Of a stretch of DNA of 64,000 nucleotides, positions 9,280 through 18,604 are shown piece after piece; positions within the stretch are counted from its first letter, which is position 1, and each line of letters begins with the position of its first letter. The stretch covers positions 20,243 through 84,242 of the forward strand of contig NZ_LAHA01000023.1 of assembly GCF_002608075.1 (NCBI RefSeq), written 5' to 3'. This stretch comes from Nostoc linckia z4 (lineage in GTDB: Bacteria > Cyanobacteriota > Cyanobacteriia > Cyanobacteriales > Nostocaceae). The notes below the pieces were generated by a model. The model was not told the origin of the DNA, made no database searches, and saw nothing but the letters and a program-made list of their open reading frames with translations. A program made the translations under genes and the position numbers.

Positions 9280-10281
9280 CTACCCACAAGCAGCTTGAAA
9301 TTCTCCAAGCATTTTGACTTCTGGTTCTAAGCGAATAGACCAACGATCTTGTACCTGACTTTGGATGTGGCGAATCAGACAGAAGATATCACTGGCTTTT
9401 GCCCCTCCACGGTTAACGATGAAGTTAGCATGGAGTTGTGCTACTTGTGCCCCACCAATTTGGTAGCCTTTGAGTCCGGTTTGTTCAATTAACCAGCCTG
9501 CGGTATAGGGTTTAGGATTGCGGAACACGCTACCACAACTAGGGAAGTTGTACGGTTGGGTGTTTAACCGATGTTTTTTGTGTTCTTTTGTGATTGCTAT
9601 AACTTTTGCTGGATCTGCACCTGGTCTGAGCTGGAAAGTGGCTTGGGTGACTATGCGATCGCCACCTTGCAATAAAGAAGTCCGGTAGCTATAACCTAGT
9701 TTATCGGGGGTGAGAATTTCTAGGGTTCCGTCGGGTGATAAAACCTCGGCGCTAACTAACATATCTGCGATACAGCTATTATGTGCCCCTGCATTCATCA
9801 CCACAGCTCCTCCGACTGTGCCAGGAATGCCAACAGCCCATTCTAATCCTTGCCATCCCAATGATGCCACTTCCCATGCTAAGCTGGGAATTGATTCTCC
9901 CGCAGCAACGGTTAATTGGCCTGTTTCGTGGTCAAAGTGGCTGAAGCGGAGATGACGAGTGGCAATTACTAAGCCTGATATCCCGCGATCGCTCACCAGC
10001 AAGTTAGAACCCGCCCCCAGTGTTGTCACTCTTAAATCGTGTTCTTTTGCGTATTTAAGACTTGCTTGTAGTGCTTCTATGTTTCGAGGGGCAACATACC
10101 ATTGGGCCGCTCCCCCTACCCGATAAGAAGTAAATGCCGACAAGGAAGCCTGAGACTTGATCGCACAATCAGTATTGGGTAAATAAATTACCTCGTTCTC
10201 CACGGAATTAGCTGTTTGTTGTTTCTTTGTATTCAAACCAGAAGCTGTGCAGACGTTTCCTACTGCCTGGGAAATGGTCAT
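9280..10281 (-). CDS. murB: UDP-N-acetylenolpyruvoylglucosamine reductase MurB
   Basis: MurB reduces the enolpyruvyl group with NADPH and FAD to give UDP-MurNAc, in peptidoglycan precursor synthesis. The 333-residue protein shows the FAD-binding domain ([41 protein letters not shown]), the catalytic serine in SCGSVFRNP and the C-terminal Glu in [10 protein letters not shown]. The first 45 or so residues are a variable extension without motif, so an internal start is possible. It lies 120 bp downstream of murC and is probably co-transcribed. Confidence 0.97.
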   Translation of the reverse strand: MTISQAVGNVCTASGLNTKKQQTANSVENEVIYLPNTDCAIKSQASLSAFTSYRVGGAAQWYVAPRNIEALQASLKYAKEHDLRVTTLGAGSNLLVSDRGISGLVIATRHLRFSHFDHETGQLTVAAGESIPSLAWEVASLGWQGLEWAVGIPGTVGGAVVMNAGAHNSCIADMLVSAEVLSPDGTLEILTPDKLGYSYRTSLLQGGDRIVTQATFQLRPGADPAKVIAITKEHKKHRLNTQPYNFPSCGSVFRNPKPYTAGWLIEQTGLKGYQIGGAQVAQLHANFIVNRGGAKASDIFCLIRHIQSQVQDRWSIRLEPEVKMLGEFQAACG

Positions 10282-10401
10282 TTTTACTTTTTATTGGTTA
10301 AATTTTTACATTTATTTACCGTAAAACTACGGTATTAGATTCACATCAAACCGTTACGAAAATTCGCTTTGGTGAAAAATAGAACTTCGCCAACTCCACA
10401 A

Positions 10402-11862
10402 TCAGGATGTGGCTTTGGCAGGCTCACGGAGTGTTGCAATTATTTCAGGAATGACTTGATTTAAGTTCCCTGCGCCCAAAAACAGCGCCAAGTCTCCCGG
10501 ACGCAGTGTTTGTAGTAGGAACTCACGCACTGAGCATAAAGATGGTTGATAAACTACCTGGGAATGTTGCTTGGCAATTTCCGCCCTTAGATGCTCGCCA
10601 CTGATTTGTCCTAAATTAGGTTCGCCTGCGCTGTAAATATCAGTTAGCACGACTAAATCAGCATGACTAAAGGACTGGGCAAATTCTTCTAAAAACGTCA
10701 GTGTACGGCTATAGCGATGGGGCTGGAAGATGGCTACCACTCTTTGTCCTGGTCTTGCCTGTAAACGTGCAGCAGCTAGAGTAGCGCGAATCTCGGTTGG
10801 ATGATGAGCATAGTCATCGATGAAAGTAATACCATCGACTTCACCCCGAAACTCAAAGCGGCGTCTCGATCCCTCAAAGGTGGCGATTCCTTTGGCAATT
10901 TCTCCAAATTCTAAGCCTAAGACACGACCAACAGCTACTGCTGCTAAAGCATTACTGAGATTGTGCCGACTTAGCAGGCGCAACTTCAAGACGCCTAAAG
11001 CTTTGCCTCTTTCCCAAACTAAAGCTGTGGTGCCATCAGCACGATAATCAATATTAGTAACAGTGTAGTCAGCGTCACTATCTGAGTGTAAGCTGTAGCT
11101 AATTGTTGGTTGCAAGCGATCGCGCACTGTAGCACAGTCAATACTACCTACCAAAGTTTTGCAACCTTTGGCAAATGTCTGGAAGATATCAACTACTTCT
11201 TCTAATGTATCGTAGTGGTCGGGATGATCGAGTTCAATATTCGTAATGATGCCAATTTCCGGAGCGTGTTTTACTAAAGAACCATCTGATTCATCTGCTT
11301 CAGCTACCAAATATTGGCTTTGTCCCAGTCGAGCATTGCCTTCCCAAGCATTGACTTCACCACCAACTAAAATCGTTGGGTCTAGTCCTGCTTCCAGCAA
11401 CATATAACCAATCATACTACTAGTTGTAGTTTTGCCGTGGGTTCCTGCGACTGCAATACTATAATAATCAGCTATTAAGGCTGCTAGTACATCTGAACGA
11501 TGCAAAATAGGACAACCTAATTCCAAAGCTGCTTTGTATTCTAAATTATTCGTGTTAATTGCTGTTGAACAAATGACTTGAGGCAGTTTTAAGTTACTAG
11601 TAGTAGCTAATTTTTCTGGTGAATTTAATGCTACAGTCTGAGATTCTTGGGGGCGAAAGAATTCAAGATTGCTTGCCTCTTGTTTACCAAAAATATGAGC
11701 ACCGATAGATTCCAACTTGTGCGTAATGTGGTTTGGACGCAAGTCCGAACCTGATACTGGAAATTGACGTTTAGCGAGAACGTATGCCAGAGCAGACATA
11801 CCTATACCGCCGATGCCAATGAAATGAAATGGTCTACCACTAAAGTCTACAGAATTACTCAT
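10402..11862 (-). CDS. murC: UDP-N-acetylmuramate--L-alanine ligase MurC
   Basis: MurC adds L-alanine to UDP-MurNAc using ATP in the cytoplasm. The 486-residue protein has the Rossmann start (HFIGIGGIGMSALAYVL), the ATP-binding loop GTHGKTTTSSMIG near residues 140-152, EADESDGSL, and the C-terminal Mur ligase domain (DDYAHHPTEIRATL). A stretch of about 20 residues (near 67-87, QESQTVALNSPEKLATTSN) looks like a local insertion between conserved blocks. It is followed by murB on the same strand. Confidence 0.97.
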   Translation of the reverse strand: MSNSVDFSGRPFHFIGIGGIGMSALAYVLAKRQFPVSGSDLRPNHITHKLESIGAHIFGKQEASNLEFFRPQESQTVALNSPEKLATTSNLKLPQVICSTAINTNNLEYKAALELGCPILHRSDVLAALIADYYSIAVAGTHGKTTTSSMIGYMLLEAGLDPTILVGGEVNAWEGNARLGQSQYLVAEADESDGSLVKHAPEIGIITNIELDHPDHYDTLEEVVDIFQTFAKGCKTLVGSIDCATVRDRLQPTISYSLHSDSDADYTVTNIDYRADGTTALVWERGKALGVLKLRLLSRHNLSNALAAVAVGRVLGLEFGEIAKGIATFEGSRRRFEFRGEVDGITFIDDYAHHPTEIRATLAAARLQARPGQRVVAIFQPHRYSRTLTFLEEFAQSFSHADLVVLTDIYSAGEPNLGQISGEHLRAEIAKQHSQVVYQPSLCSVREFLLQTLRPGDLALFLGAGNLNQVIPEIIATLREPAKATS

Positions 11863-12268
11863 TTATTGCTCCTCTTACACCACACCACACCATAAATCAC
11901 AAATGACACGCGTATCATAACAGGAATTTGATTTTTACCATAATTACTCCTGCGTTATATTCATGCCTAATACCCGGATGAGTTTTCTGCTCTGGTTTTG
12001 CGAATTTAGAATGATTTTACCTTGGTTGGAGGTTTTTGCTATTTCTGAACTGTTCTTATGATTATTCGCAAAATTTTGGCTGCATCGGGACAGAAATTCT
12101 TGTAATGACAAATACATATTTTTAGCTACCTTACTGTAATTGACTGCAATAGTACATTGTTTAGTGAAACTGATTTTAAATTGCATCAAGTCTACTTTGA
12201 GAATTGAGTACAATAGTACATTGGTAATGAAACTATTTTTCAATTGCATAAAACCCAGGCATAACTGG
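11863..12268. other. Divergent intergenic region between murC and nadD
   Basis: This 406-bp gap holds no supported gene. It contains two imperfect direct repeats close to nadD (12147-12249) and AT-rich DNA where promoters for murC and nadD must lie. An ORF on the minus strand here overlaps the nadD start and has no family features. Confidence 0.5.
12147..12249 (+). repeat. Two 40-bp imperfect direct repeats upstream of nadD
   Basis: Copy 1 (12147-12186) and copy 2 (12211-12249) both begin CAATAGTACATTG and both end AATTGCAT, with TGAAACT in the middle. The spacing is 64 bp. The second copy ends 19 nt before the nadD ATG. They may be duplicated promoter or operator modules. Confidence 0.65.
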
Positions 12269-12886
12269 ATGCAGCAACTAGCAATTTTTGGTGGCACATT
12301 CGATCCAATTCATTGGGGACACCTACTCGTAGCCGAGACAGCTTTGCATCAAGTATCCCTTGAAAAGGTAATTTGGGTGCCATCTTTAAATCCTCCTCAC
12401 AAAGAAGCAGCTTTGTTTGAGCATCGTGTAGAAATGCTGCAATTAGCTACAAAAGATAACCCAGCGTTTACTGTCTCACTAGTGGAGAAAAAACGCTCTG
12501 GGACTTCCTATGCCATTAACACCCTGATCGACTTATCTGCTTGTTATCCAAATACTCACTGGTACTGGATTGTAGGCTTGGATGCTTTCCAAACTTTACC
12601 TCATTGGTACCGTGGACACGAATTAGCACAAATGTGTGATTGGTTAATTGCACCCCGACTGCTGGGTGGTGAGACTATAACTCAAAGTGAGTTAATCTGC
12701 AAGCAAGTCGAAGAACAACTAAACAAAGACTCACATATAATTAATTGGCAATTCCTGGATATACCTTTAGTAGGAGTTTCGTCAAGTCTGATTAGGAAGT
12801 TTTGCCGAGAAGGCCACTCAATTCGTTATCTAGTCCCGGAATTGGTCAGATCCCATATAGCCAACAATAATCTTTACTCCAAATAA
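12269..12886 (+). CDS. nadD: Nicotinate-nucleotide adenylyltransferase (NadD-type)
   Basis: This enzyme forms NaAD from nicotinate mononucleotide and ATP in NAD synthesis. The product from 12269 has 205 residues and begins MQQLAIFGGTFDPIHWGHL, which contains the nucleotidyltransferase motif GxFDPxHxGH right at the N-terminus. The C-terminal ISSSxIR-type motif is seen as VSSSLIRKF. The start at 12269 is chosen over one 43 codons upstream because the family begins just before the GGTFDP motif and the upstream stretch consists of the direct repeats. The neighbouring gap2 gene follows on the same strand after 126 bp. Confidence 0.92.
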   Translation: MQQLAIFGGTFDPIHWGHLLVAETALHQVSLEKVIWVPSLNPPHKEAALFEHRVEMLQLATKDNPAFTVSLVEKKRSGTSYAINTLIDLSACYPNTHWYWIVGLDAFQTLPHWYRGHELAQMCDWLIAPRLLGGETITQSELICKQVEEQLNKDSHIINWQFLDIPLVGVSSSLIRKFCREGHSIRYLVPELVRSHIANNNLYSK

Positions 12887-13012
12887 ATCTGAATAAATTA
12901 TGTGTTTTTTTATTGATCTAACACTTTATGGTTATAAGTGATCCCCCCCTTTGCGATATGATTGGGGTCAACGACATCAACATATAGGCATAAATACAGA
13001 GGGCAAGACACT

Positions 13013-14026
13013 GTGATTAGAGTTGCAATCAACGGTTTCGGGCGTATTGGACGTAACTTTGCGCGTTGCTGGGTGGGTAGAGAGAATAGCAAGATTGAGC
13101 TTGTAGCCATCAATGACACATCAGATCCTAGAACCAATGCTCACCTGCTAAAGTATGACTCAATGCTAGGGAAGTTAAAGGATGTTGACATCACTGCTGA
13201 TGATAACTCCATCATCATTAACGGTAAAACCGTTAAGTGCGTATCCGATCGCAATCCAGAAAACTTGCCCTGGAAGGAGTGGGAAATTGACTTAATTATC
13301 GAAGCAACTGGGGTATTTACCAGCAAAGAAGGAGCGCTCAAGCATGTGAATGCTGGGGCCAAGAAAGTTCTGATTACCGCTCCTGGAAAAAATGAGGATG
13401 GCACCTTTGTGGTTGGTGTGAATCATCATGATTATGACCACAACAAACACCACATTATCAGTAACGCCAGCTGTACTACCAACTGCTTGGCTCCCATTGC
13501 CAAAGTGTTGAACGAAAAATTTGGCATCATCAAAGGCACGATGACCACCACCCATAGCTACACAGGTGACCAGCGCTTACTAGACGCTTCTCACCGAGAT
13601 TTGCGACGGGCGAGAGCCGCAGCCATCAACATTGTACCCACCTCTACTGGTGCGGCAAAAGCAGTGGCACTCGTAATCCCAGAACTCAAAGGCAAGCTTA
13701 ATGGCGTTGCCTTACGCGTACCAACCCCGAACGTTTCAATGGTAGATTTCGTAGTTCAAGTTGAGAAGCGTACTATTACTGAAGAAGTTAATCAAGCCCT
13801 TAAAGACGCCTCTGAAGGCCCACTTAAAGGCATTTTGGACTACAGCGAACTACAACTAGTTTCGTCAGATTATCAAGGTACTGACGCTTCGTCAATTGTT
13901 GATGCCAGCTTGACTTTGGTTATGGGCAATGACCTAGTAAAAGTCATGGCTTGGTATGACAACGAGTGGGGTTACAGTCAACGAGTCTTGGATTTAGCGG
14001 AATTGGTAGCCGAGAAGTGGGTTTAA
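13013..14026 (+). CDS. gap2: Glyceraldehyde-3-phosphate dehydrogenase Gap2
   Basis: Gap2 is the photosynthetic cyanobacterial GAPDH of the Calvin cycle that uses NADPH or NADH. The 337-residue product starts at the GTG at 13013 ([19 protein letters not shown]); GAGGG lies just upstream. The catalytic cysteine is Cys154 in SNASCTTNC, with His in [14 protein letters not shown]. The sequence agrees closely with the Gap2 type known from Nostoc and plastids, rather than the catabolic Gap1. No operon partner is evident. Confidence 0.97.
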   Translation: MIRVAINGFGRIGRNFARCWVGRENSKIELVAINDTSDPRTNAHLLKYDSMLGKLKDVDITADDNSIIINGKTVKCVSDRNPENLPWKEWEIDLIIEATGVFTSKEGALKHVNAGAKKVLITAPGKNEDGTFVVGVNHHDYDHNKHHIISNASCTTNCLAPIAKVLNEKFGIIKGTMTTTHSYTGDQRLLDASHRDLRRARAAAINIVPTSTGAAKAVALVIPELKGKLNGVALRVPTPNVSMVDFVVQVEKRTITEEVNQALKDASEGPLKGILDYSELQLVSSDYQGTDASSIVDASLTLVMGNDLVKVMAWYDNEWGYSQRVLDLAELVAEKWV

Positions 14027-14037
14027 TTAATAAAGTT

Positions 14038-14127
14038 AAGATTTAGGAGTGAAGAGTTAGGAATAAAGGCTGAAGAATGAGGAGTGAGGAATTAAAACTC
14101 CTAATTTCTAACTCCTAACTCCTAACT
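14038..14127. repeat. STRR array in inverted arrangement after gap2
   Basis: GAGTTAGGA/GAGGAGTGAGGA units on the left and CTAACTCCTAACTCC units on the right are complementary. The array lies between the convergent gap2 and thiL genes and can fold into a hairpin. Confidence 0.7.
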
Positions 14128-14128
14128 T

Positions 14129-15154
14129 CTAACTGTTAAAGTGTTGAAATCCCTGGCTTAGAGTGAGAACTTGGTCGGGGAATTTTTTTAGTTCGTCGTG
14201 TAATAGTATCGTTGAACCTGATGTAATTCTGCCAACGATGGCAGCACCTCCACCAAGATGTTTTACTAAAGCTGATGCTGATTCTTGTGGCAAGCACAGT
14301 ATTAATTCAAAGTCTTCGCCACCGTATAGAGCATATTCTAATGCCTGCTCTAGTGTTAACCAATGGCTAAAAGCTGTTGGTAAGGGAATTTGCCTCAGTT
14401 GTAAGACCGCACCAACGCTGCTGGCGCGACAAATTTGGATGACAGCATCTGCTAAACCGTCACTGCTATCCATACCAGCAACAGGAATTTTGGATTTTAG
14501 ATTTTGGATTTTAGATTCGCAATTGAAAATTTTTTCGAGGATGGGTAAGACATCTAACCGTGGCTGGGGACGCTGATGTGCGGCTATGAGAGCCGTCTTT
14601 TGTTCCTCGTTGAGTTTTTGTCCTAATTCGGGATGCAAAAGCAGTTGTAAGCCAGCGTGGGAGGCTCCGTGAACGCCAGTAACGACAATGGCATCTCCCA
14701 CAACAGCAGCAGAACGCCGGATAATTCTATGAGGGTGAACTTGACCAAAAGCGGTAATTGCCAAAGTAGTCACAGGCGATCGCACCACATCACCGCCAAC
14801 AATTGGGGTATTGTACTGTTGCAGGCATTGTGTCATTCCTTGATACAAGCTTTCAACCCAACTCACACTCAAATCTCCAGGAAGTCCCAGTCCAACGGCG
14901 ATCCCCAATGGTGAAGCACCCATCGCTGCTAAATCAGACAAGTTGGCAGCCGCAGCACGCCAACCCGCATCTTCTGGGGAAGTGGTAAGGTTACTAAAAT
15001 GTACACCATCAACCAGCACATCAGTGGTAACCACTAAAGATTGCTCTGGTGCTGTCACCAATACTGCTGCATCATCGCCAATAATTTCTGGTGGACAAAA
15101 ACGGTGTAATCTTGCCAGAAGACCTTGTTCGCCAATATCTTTGACTTTAGTCAT
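14129..15154 (-). CDS. thiL: Thiamine-monophosphate kinase ThiL
   Basis: ThiL phosphorylates thiamine monophosphate to thiamine pyrophosphate with ATP. The 341-residue protein has the family features: IGDDAAVL near residue 25, TTDVLVDGVHF, AAANLSDLAAMGA, VGGDVVRSP and MDSSDGLADA. Just before MDSSDGL is a stretch CESKIQNLKSKIP that is not part of the usual family core. Its DNA (about 14487-14523) is the genome repeat TGGATTTTAGATTTTGGATT, so a dispersed repeat seems to have entered the gene in frame. The catalytic motifs are otherwise intact. Confidence 0.95.
   Translation of the reverse strand: MTKVKDIGEQGLLARLHRFCPPEIIGDDAAVLVTAPEQSLVVTTDVLVDGVHFSNLTTSPEDAGWRAAAANLSDLAAMGASPLGIAVGLGLPGDLSVSWVESLYQGMTQCLQQYNTPIVGGDVVRSPVTTLAITAFGQVHPHRIIRRSAAVVGDAIVVTGVHGASHAGLQLLLHPELGQKLNEEQKTALIAAHQRPQPRLDVLPILEKIFNCESKIQNLKSKIPVAGMDSSDGLADAVIQICRASSVGAVLQLRQIPLPTAFSHWLTLEQALEYALYGGEDFELILCLPQESASALVKHLGGGAAIVGRITSGSTILLHDELKKFPDQVLTLSQGFQHFNS
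14487..14523. repeat. Dispersed repeat (AAAATCCAAAATCTAAAATC type) inside thiL
   Basis: The sequence is made of ATTTTGGATTTTAGATT units. Similar units occur inside pbpC (49855-49889) and before the ThiF-like gene (62314-62346). It encodes SKIQNLKSKI in thiL and keeps the frame. Confidence 0.7.
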
Positions 15155-15277
15155 TTGTTATGGGGCATTGGGCATTGGGCATGGGGCATGGGGCAAACAG
15201 GGCAAACAGGGCAATGTCTCCCTTGTCTCCCTTATCTCCCCATCTCCCCATCTTCCCATCTCCCCAGTCCCTCATCT

Positions 15278-16384
15278 TTACGCAGCTTGCGGTTCAACCA
15301 GATTTTCTATTCCTTGGACTACTGTTGCTGACTCAATTTTGTCACCAGCCTTGAGTTTATCCAAAACTTCCTTGCCTTCAGTGAGATAGCCAAAAACGGC
15401 GTAGCGACCATCTAGTAGGTTCCGTCCGGCGGGAGTAAGTTCTGGTTCAAAGAGAAAGAAGAAAAATTGTGAAGAACCTCCGTTCACTTCACTTTCAGGA
15501 CGAGCCATAACTACTGCACCAAAAGCAGAAAAAGGTAGAACTGGCATATCAATATAACGACCAGCTTCTTCTAGGGTAATGCCATAGGTAGGCTCCTTGT
15601 CGCCTTCAACCAAGATTTCTAAGGGGATAGCGCGGTATTTGCCTGTTTTTGGGTCAATAAAACCGACTTCTTTTCCTGGTGGATCTCCGGTTTGCAGAAA
15701 GTAAGATTCTTCAGAACGGGTAAATTCTAAGCCATTATAAAAACCCCTCTGCACTAAATCTATAAAATTACCAGCAGTGACGGGGGCGCTGTAACCATCT
15801 ACTACAAGGGTGAGGTCGCCTTTGTTGGTTTTTAATTCCACAGTGGCACGACCTTTAAGTTGTGGCAAATTACTATACTCAGCAGGAACCTCAAAGGGAA
15901 ATTCCTTGACCATTGATTCTTCTAGCTGAGTGACAAGATTCAGCAATTTAGTTCTCTGCTGCAAAATTTGTTGTTTATCTTTATTGTTTGCCAATTCTTG
16001 CAGTTGAAGCACACCAGATTTTAATTCGTTAATCCAAGCTTCTGCTTGGGGTTGGCGTTCTTCGGGAACACTTGCTAGGATTTGGGAGGGTTTATCGAGA
16101 ATGCGAGATGCTTGGCTGATATCTTTGGAAACAGCACCCCAGCGGCGATTTGCCCGCATTTGGTTAGAGATGTCCTCTAAAGAGGCTTGTAATTGCCGCA
16201 CAGGTTTGTTATTTATCGGGAGTGCATACCGCAACAAAGCATTACCGTCAGTAATTGCATTGCCAGCTGGCAGCGCGGCGCTACTAGAGGGAGTCCACCC
16301 AGCTGTAGTTATGCCTAAAAATATTGTTACCAGGAGTATTGCCATTAGGCTGTTCTTCAGCCAGGATTTTAATAACTTAAACAT
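15278..16384 (-). CDS. Cyclophilin-type peptidyl-prolyl isomerase, CYP38/TLP40-like
   Basis: The product from the ATG at 16384 has 368 residues. It begins with a signal peptide or membrane anchor (LKNSLMAILLVTIFLGITTAGW), followed by a helical domain (about residues 60-165) and a C-terminal cyclophilin domain (GNFIDLVQRGFYNGLEFTR ... FSAFGAVVMARPESEVNGGSSQFFFFLF). This helical-plus-cyclophilin layout matches plant CYP38/TLP40, which helps assemble photosystem II in the thylakoid lumen. Several active-site residues of ordinary cyclophilins are replaced, so isomerase activity may be weak. An ATG seven codons upstream is an alternative start. Confidence 0.9.
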   Translation of the reverse strand: MFKLLKSWLKNSLMAILLVTIFLGITTAGWTPSSSAALPAGNAITDGNALLRYALPINNKPVRQLQASLEDISNQMRANRRWGAVSKDISQASRILDKPSQILASVPEERQPQAEAWINELKSGVLQLQELANNKDKQQILQQRTKLLNLVTQLEESMVKEFPFEVPAEYSNLPQLKGRATVELKTNKGDLTLVVDGYSAPVTAGNFIDLVQRGFYNGLEFTRSEESYFLQTGDPPGKEVGFIDPKTGKYRAIPLEILVEGDKEPTYGITLEEAGRYIDMPVLPFSAFGAVVMARPESEVNGGSSQFFFFLFEPELTPAGRNLLDGRYAVFGYLTEGKEVLDKLKAGDKIESATVVQGIENLVEPQAA

Positions 16385-16405
16385 GGAATAACTCAAATGC
16401 AGCAT

Positions 16406-16799
16406 TGATTATTGTTAACTGGACGTAACCCATCAATAATCTTCCCACAGTAGGAGTGCCCAGTGCAGAGTGTTGACTGGGGACATGGCTTCGCAAAGGG
16501 TAAAGGGGAAAGGGTAAAGGTTAAAGGGTAAAGGTTAAAGGGTAAAGGTTAAAGGGTAAAGGGTAAAGGGTAAAGGTTAAAGGGTAAAGGTTAAAGGGTA
16601 AAGGGGAAAGGGTAAAGGTTAAAGGTTAAAGGGTAAAGGTTAAAGGGTAAAGAGAAATCTTTCCTTTCCCCCTTCCCCTTTCCCCTTTCCCCCATGCCCG
16701 ATGCCCCATGCCCCATACCCAATGCCCAAAATGAATAACTAATTACTCCGCTTGAAGGGTACAATAAATGCCGATTGTCTTCCAAAACTTGAAAGTTTC
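16406..16799. other. Intergenic region dominated by AAAGGGT/AAAGGTT repeats
   Basis: Between the cyclophilin and efp genes, 16495-16655 is almost purely a 7-bp-period array (see the repeat entry), followed by a C-rich complementary tract and ATGCCCCATGCCCCAT units. The efp promoter should lie in the last 80 bp; no clear hexamers were identified. Confidence 0.5.
16495..16655. repeat. Heptanucleotide STRR array, units GTAAAGG/TTAAAGG
   Basis: More than twenty 7-bp units of GTAAAGG and TTAAAGG, with occasional GGAAAGG, run without interruption. The next 40 bp (CCTTTCCCCC) are complementary in part and could pair with it. Confidence 0.85.
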
Positions 16800-17357
16800 A
16801 TGATCTCCAGCAACGACTTTCGACCTGGTGTCTCAATTGTATTAGATGGATCTGTATGGCGAGTGGTGGAATTCCTCCACGTTAAGCCAGGGAAAGGTTC
16901 TGCCTTTGTACGAACCAAACTGAAAAATGTTCAGAATGGGAGTGTGGTGGAAAAAACCTTCCGGGCAGGGGAAACAGTACCCCAAGCCACTTTAGAAAAA
17001 AGTACGATGCAGCATACCTATAAAGAAGGCGATGAGTTTGTCTTTATGGATATGGAAACCTATGAAGAAGGCAGATTGAGTGCTGCACAAATTGGCGATC
17101 GCGTAAAATACCTCAAGGAAGGTATGGAAGCTAATGTCATTCGTTGGGGCGAACAAGTCCTAGAAGTGGAACTGCCCAACTCTGTGGTTCTAGAAGTTGT
17201 ACAAACAGATCCTGGTGTAAAAGGTGACACTGCAACAGGTGGTACTAAGCCAGCTATTCTCGAAACTGGTGCAACTGTGATGGTTCCCTTGTTTATTTCT
17301 CAAGGGGAGCGCATCAAAATTGATACCCGTGATGATAAATATTTAGGCAGGGAATAA
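16800..17357 (+). CDS. efp: Elongation factor P
   Basis: EF-P relieves ribosome stalling at polyproline stretches. The 185-residue product starts at the ATG at 16800 ([16 protein letters not shown]), as in the family; an earlier ATG at 16752 would add 16 unrelated residues. The conserved loop [13 protein letters not shown] carries the modifiable Lys32. Three beta-barrel domains are covered in full. accB follows 109 bp downstream, an efp-accB order that is common in cyanobacteria. Confidence 0.97.
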   Translation: MISSNDFRPGVSIVLDGSVWRVVEFLHVKPGKGSAFVRTKLKNVQNGSVVEKTFRAGETVPQATLEKSTMQHTYKEGDEFVFMDMETYEEGRLSAAQIGDRVKYLKEGMEANVIRWGEQVLEVELPNSVVLEVVQTDPGVKGDTATGGTKPAILETGATVMVPLFISQGERIKIDTRDDKYLGRE

Positions 17358-17466
17358 GTTTGGATTTCGCTCTCAAACAAATCCCGATTTAAATCCCTCT
17401 TTAGGGATTAAATCCCTGCCACACTTAAAAATGCTAATTTACGGATAGGTCGAGGTAATAAAAACT

Positions 17467-18024
17467 GTGCCATTGGACTTTAATGAAATCCGCCAATTAC
17501 TGGCAACTATCGCACAAACTGACATTGCAGAAGTCACGCTCAAAAGCGATGATTTTGAACTAACAGTTCGTAAGGCTGTGAGCCTCAGCAATCATATGTT
17601 GTCGGTAGGTCAAGCGACCTTAGGCGGTGTGGTAGGTTCGGGCTTGTCATCGGGTTTAGCTACGGCAAACCAAGTGGCTACAAGTCAGGTAACAGAGGTG
17701 GCTACAGGTCGCCTGTTTGATAATGCTGCAACAGGAGGGCAATTGCAGTTGTCAGTTAATGCCCCCTCAACCATTGACCAGAGATTAGTAGAGGTGCCTT
17801 CTCCGATGGTGGGAACATTTTATCGCGCTCCTGCACCAGGTGAAGCACCATTTGTAGAAGTGGGCGATCGCGTCCGCAAGGGTCAAACAGTCTGTATCAT
17901 CGAAGCCATGAAGCTGATGAATGAAATCGAAGCCGAAGTATCAGGGCAAGTGATGGAAATTCTCCTCCAAAATGGCGAACCAGTAGAATATGGTCAACCT
18001 TTGATGCGAATAAACCCTGATTAA
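17467..18024 (+). CDS. accB: Acetyl-CoA carboxylase biotin carboxyl carrier protein
   Basis: AccB carries the biotin arm of acetyl-CoA carboxylase in fatty acid synthesis. The 185-residue protein begins at a GTG at 17467. It has an N-terminal domain ([19 protein letters not shown]), a flexible Gly/Ala/Thr-rich linker (about 48-100) and a C-terminal biotinyl domain ([17 protein letters not shown]). The biotinylated residue is Lys149 in EAMKLMN. The gene follows efp on the same strand. Confidence 0.96.
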   Translation: MPLDFNEIRQLLATIAQTDIAEVTLKSDDFELTVRKAVSLSNHMLSVGQATLGGVVGSGLSSGLATANQVATSQVTEVATGRLFDNAATGGQLQLSVNAPSTIDQRLVEVPSPMVGTFYRAPAPGEAPFVEVGDRVRKGQTVCIIEAMKLMNEIEAEVSGQVMEILLQNGEPVEYGQPLMRINPD

Positions 18025-18087
18025 GTATTAATCTAGATTATGAAGTGAGTCATTGTTAAAACTTTCAATCCTTGCGGGTTAATCCTG

Positions 18088-18435
18088 ATGAAACAAACGT
18101 TGCCTTTACCACCAGAAGTGGTGCAACAAGTAGCTGAATACTTCGGCCTGTTAAGTGAGCCAATGCGCCTACGGCTGCTACACTTACTGCGGGATGAAGA
18201 AAAATGCGTGCAAGAGTTGGTAGAGGCAACACAGACTTCTCAGGCAAATGTGTCAAAACACCTGAAGATAATGTGGCAAGCAGGAATCCTTAGCCGCCGC
18301 AGTGAAGGGACTTGCGCCTATTACAGGGTAGAAGATCAAACGATTTTTGAGTTGTGTAATCGGGTTTGCGATCGCCTCGCCACAAGGTTAGAACAGCAAG
18401 CCCGTAATTTTCGTGTCTTGAATACCAAACGGTAA
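18088..18435 (+). CDS. ArsR/SmtB family transcriptional regulator
   Basis: This 115-residue winged-helix protein has the ArsR core: LLSEPMRLRLLHLLRDEEKCVQELVEATQ and the recognition helix SQANVSKHLKIMWQAGIL, then a beta-wing (RRSEGTCAYYRVED). The alpha-3 metal motif ELCVCDL of SmtB/ArsR is changed to EKCVQELV, leaving one cysteine; two further cysteines occur in ELCNRVCDR near the C-terminus. It might sense metal or redox state through these, but this is inference. It starts 63 bp after accB. No obvious target gene lies beside it. Confidence 0.9.
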   Translation: MKQTLPLPPEVVQQVAEYFGLLSEPMRLRLLHLLRDEEKCVQELVEATQTSQANVSKHLKIMWQAGILSRRSEGTCAYYRVEDQTIFELCNRVCDRLATRLEQQARNFRVLNTKR

Positions 18436-18445
18436 GTCTGAAAAA

Positions 18446-18602
18446 GTTATGAGTTATGAGTTATGAGTTGTGAGTTATGAGTTATGAGTTGTGAGTTGTA
18501 AGTTATGAGTTGTGAGTTAAAACTCCTCACTCCTAACTCCTAACTCTTAACTTCTCACTCCTAACTCCTAACTCTTAACTTCTCACTCCTAACTCTTAAC
18601 TT
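18446..18602. repeat. STRR array in inverted arrangement, GAGTTAT / CTCCTAA units
   Basis: The left part has about twelve TGAGTTA/TGAGTTG units; the right part has CTCCTAA/CTCTTAA/CTTCTCA units. The halves are complementary and lie between convergent genes, so a bidirectional terminator role is possible. Confidence 0.8.
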
Positions 18603-18604
18603 TT

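Noticed and set aside
11944..12297. 117-codon minus-strand ORF before nadD
   Set aside because: It overlaps the nadD start, runs through the direct repeats and shows no domain or ribosome site.
13013..14026. Gap1-type (catabolic) GAPDH
   Set aside because: The sequence agrees with photosynthetic Gap2 by length and motif text.
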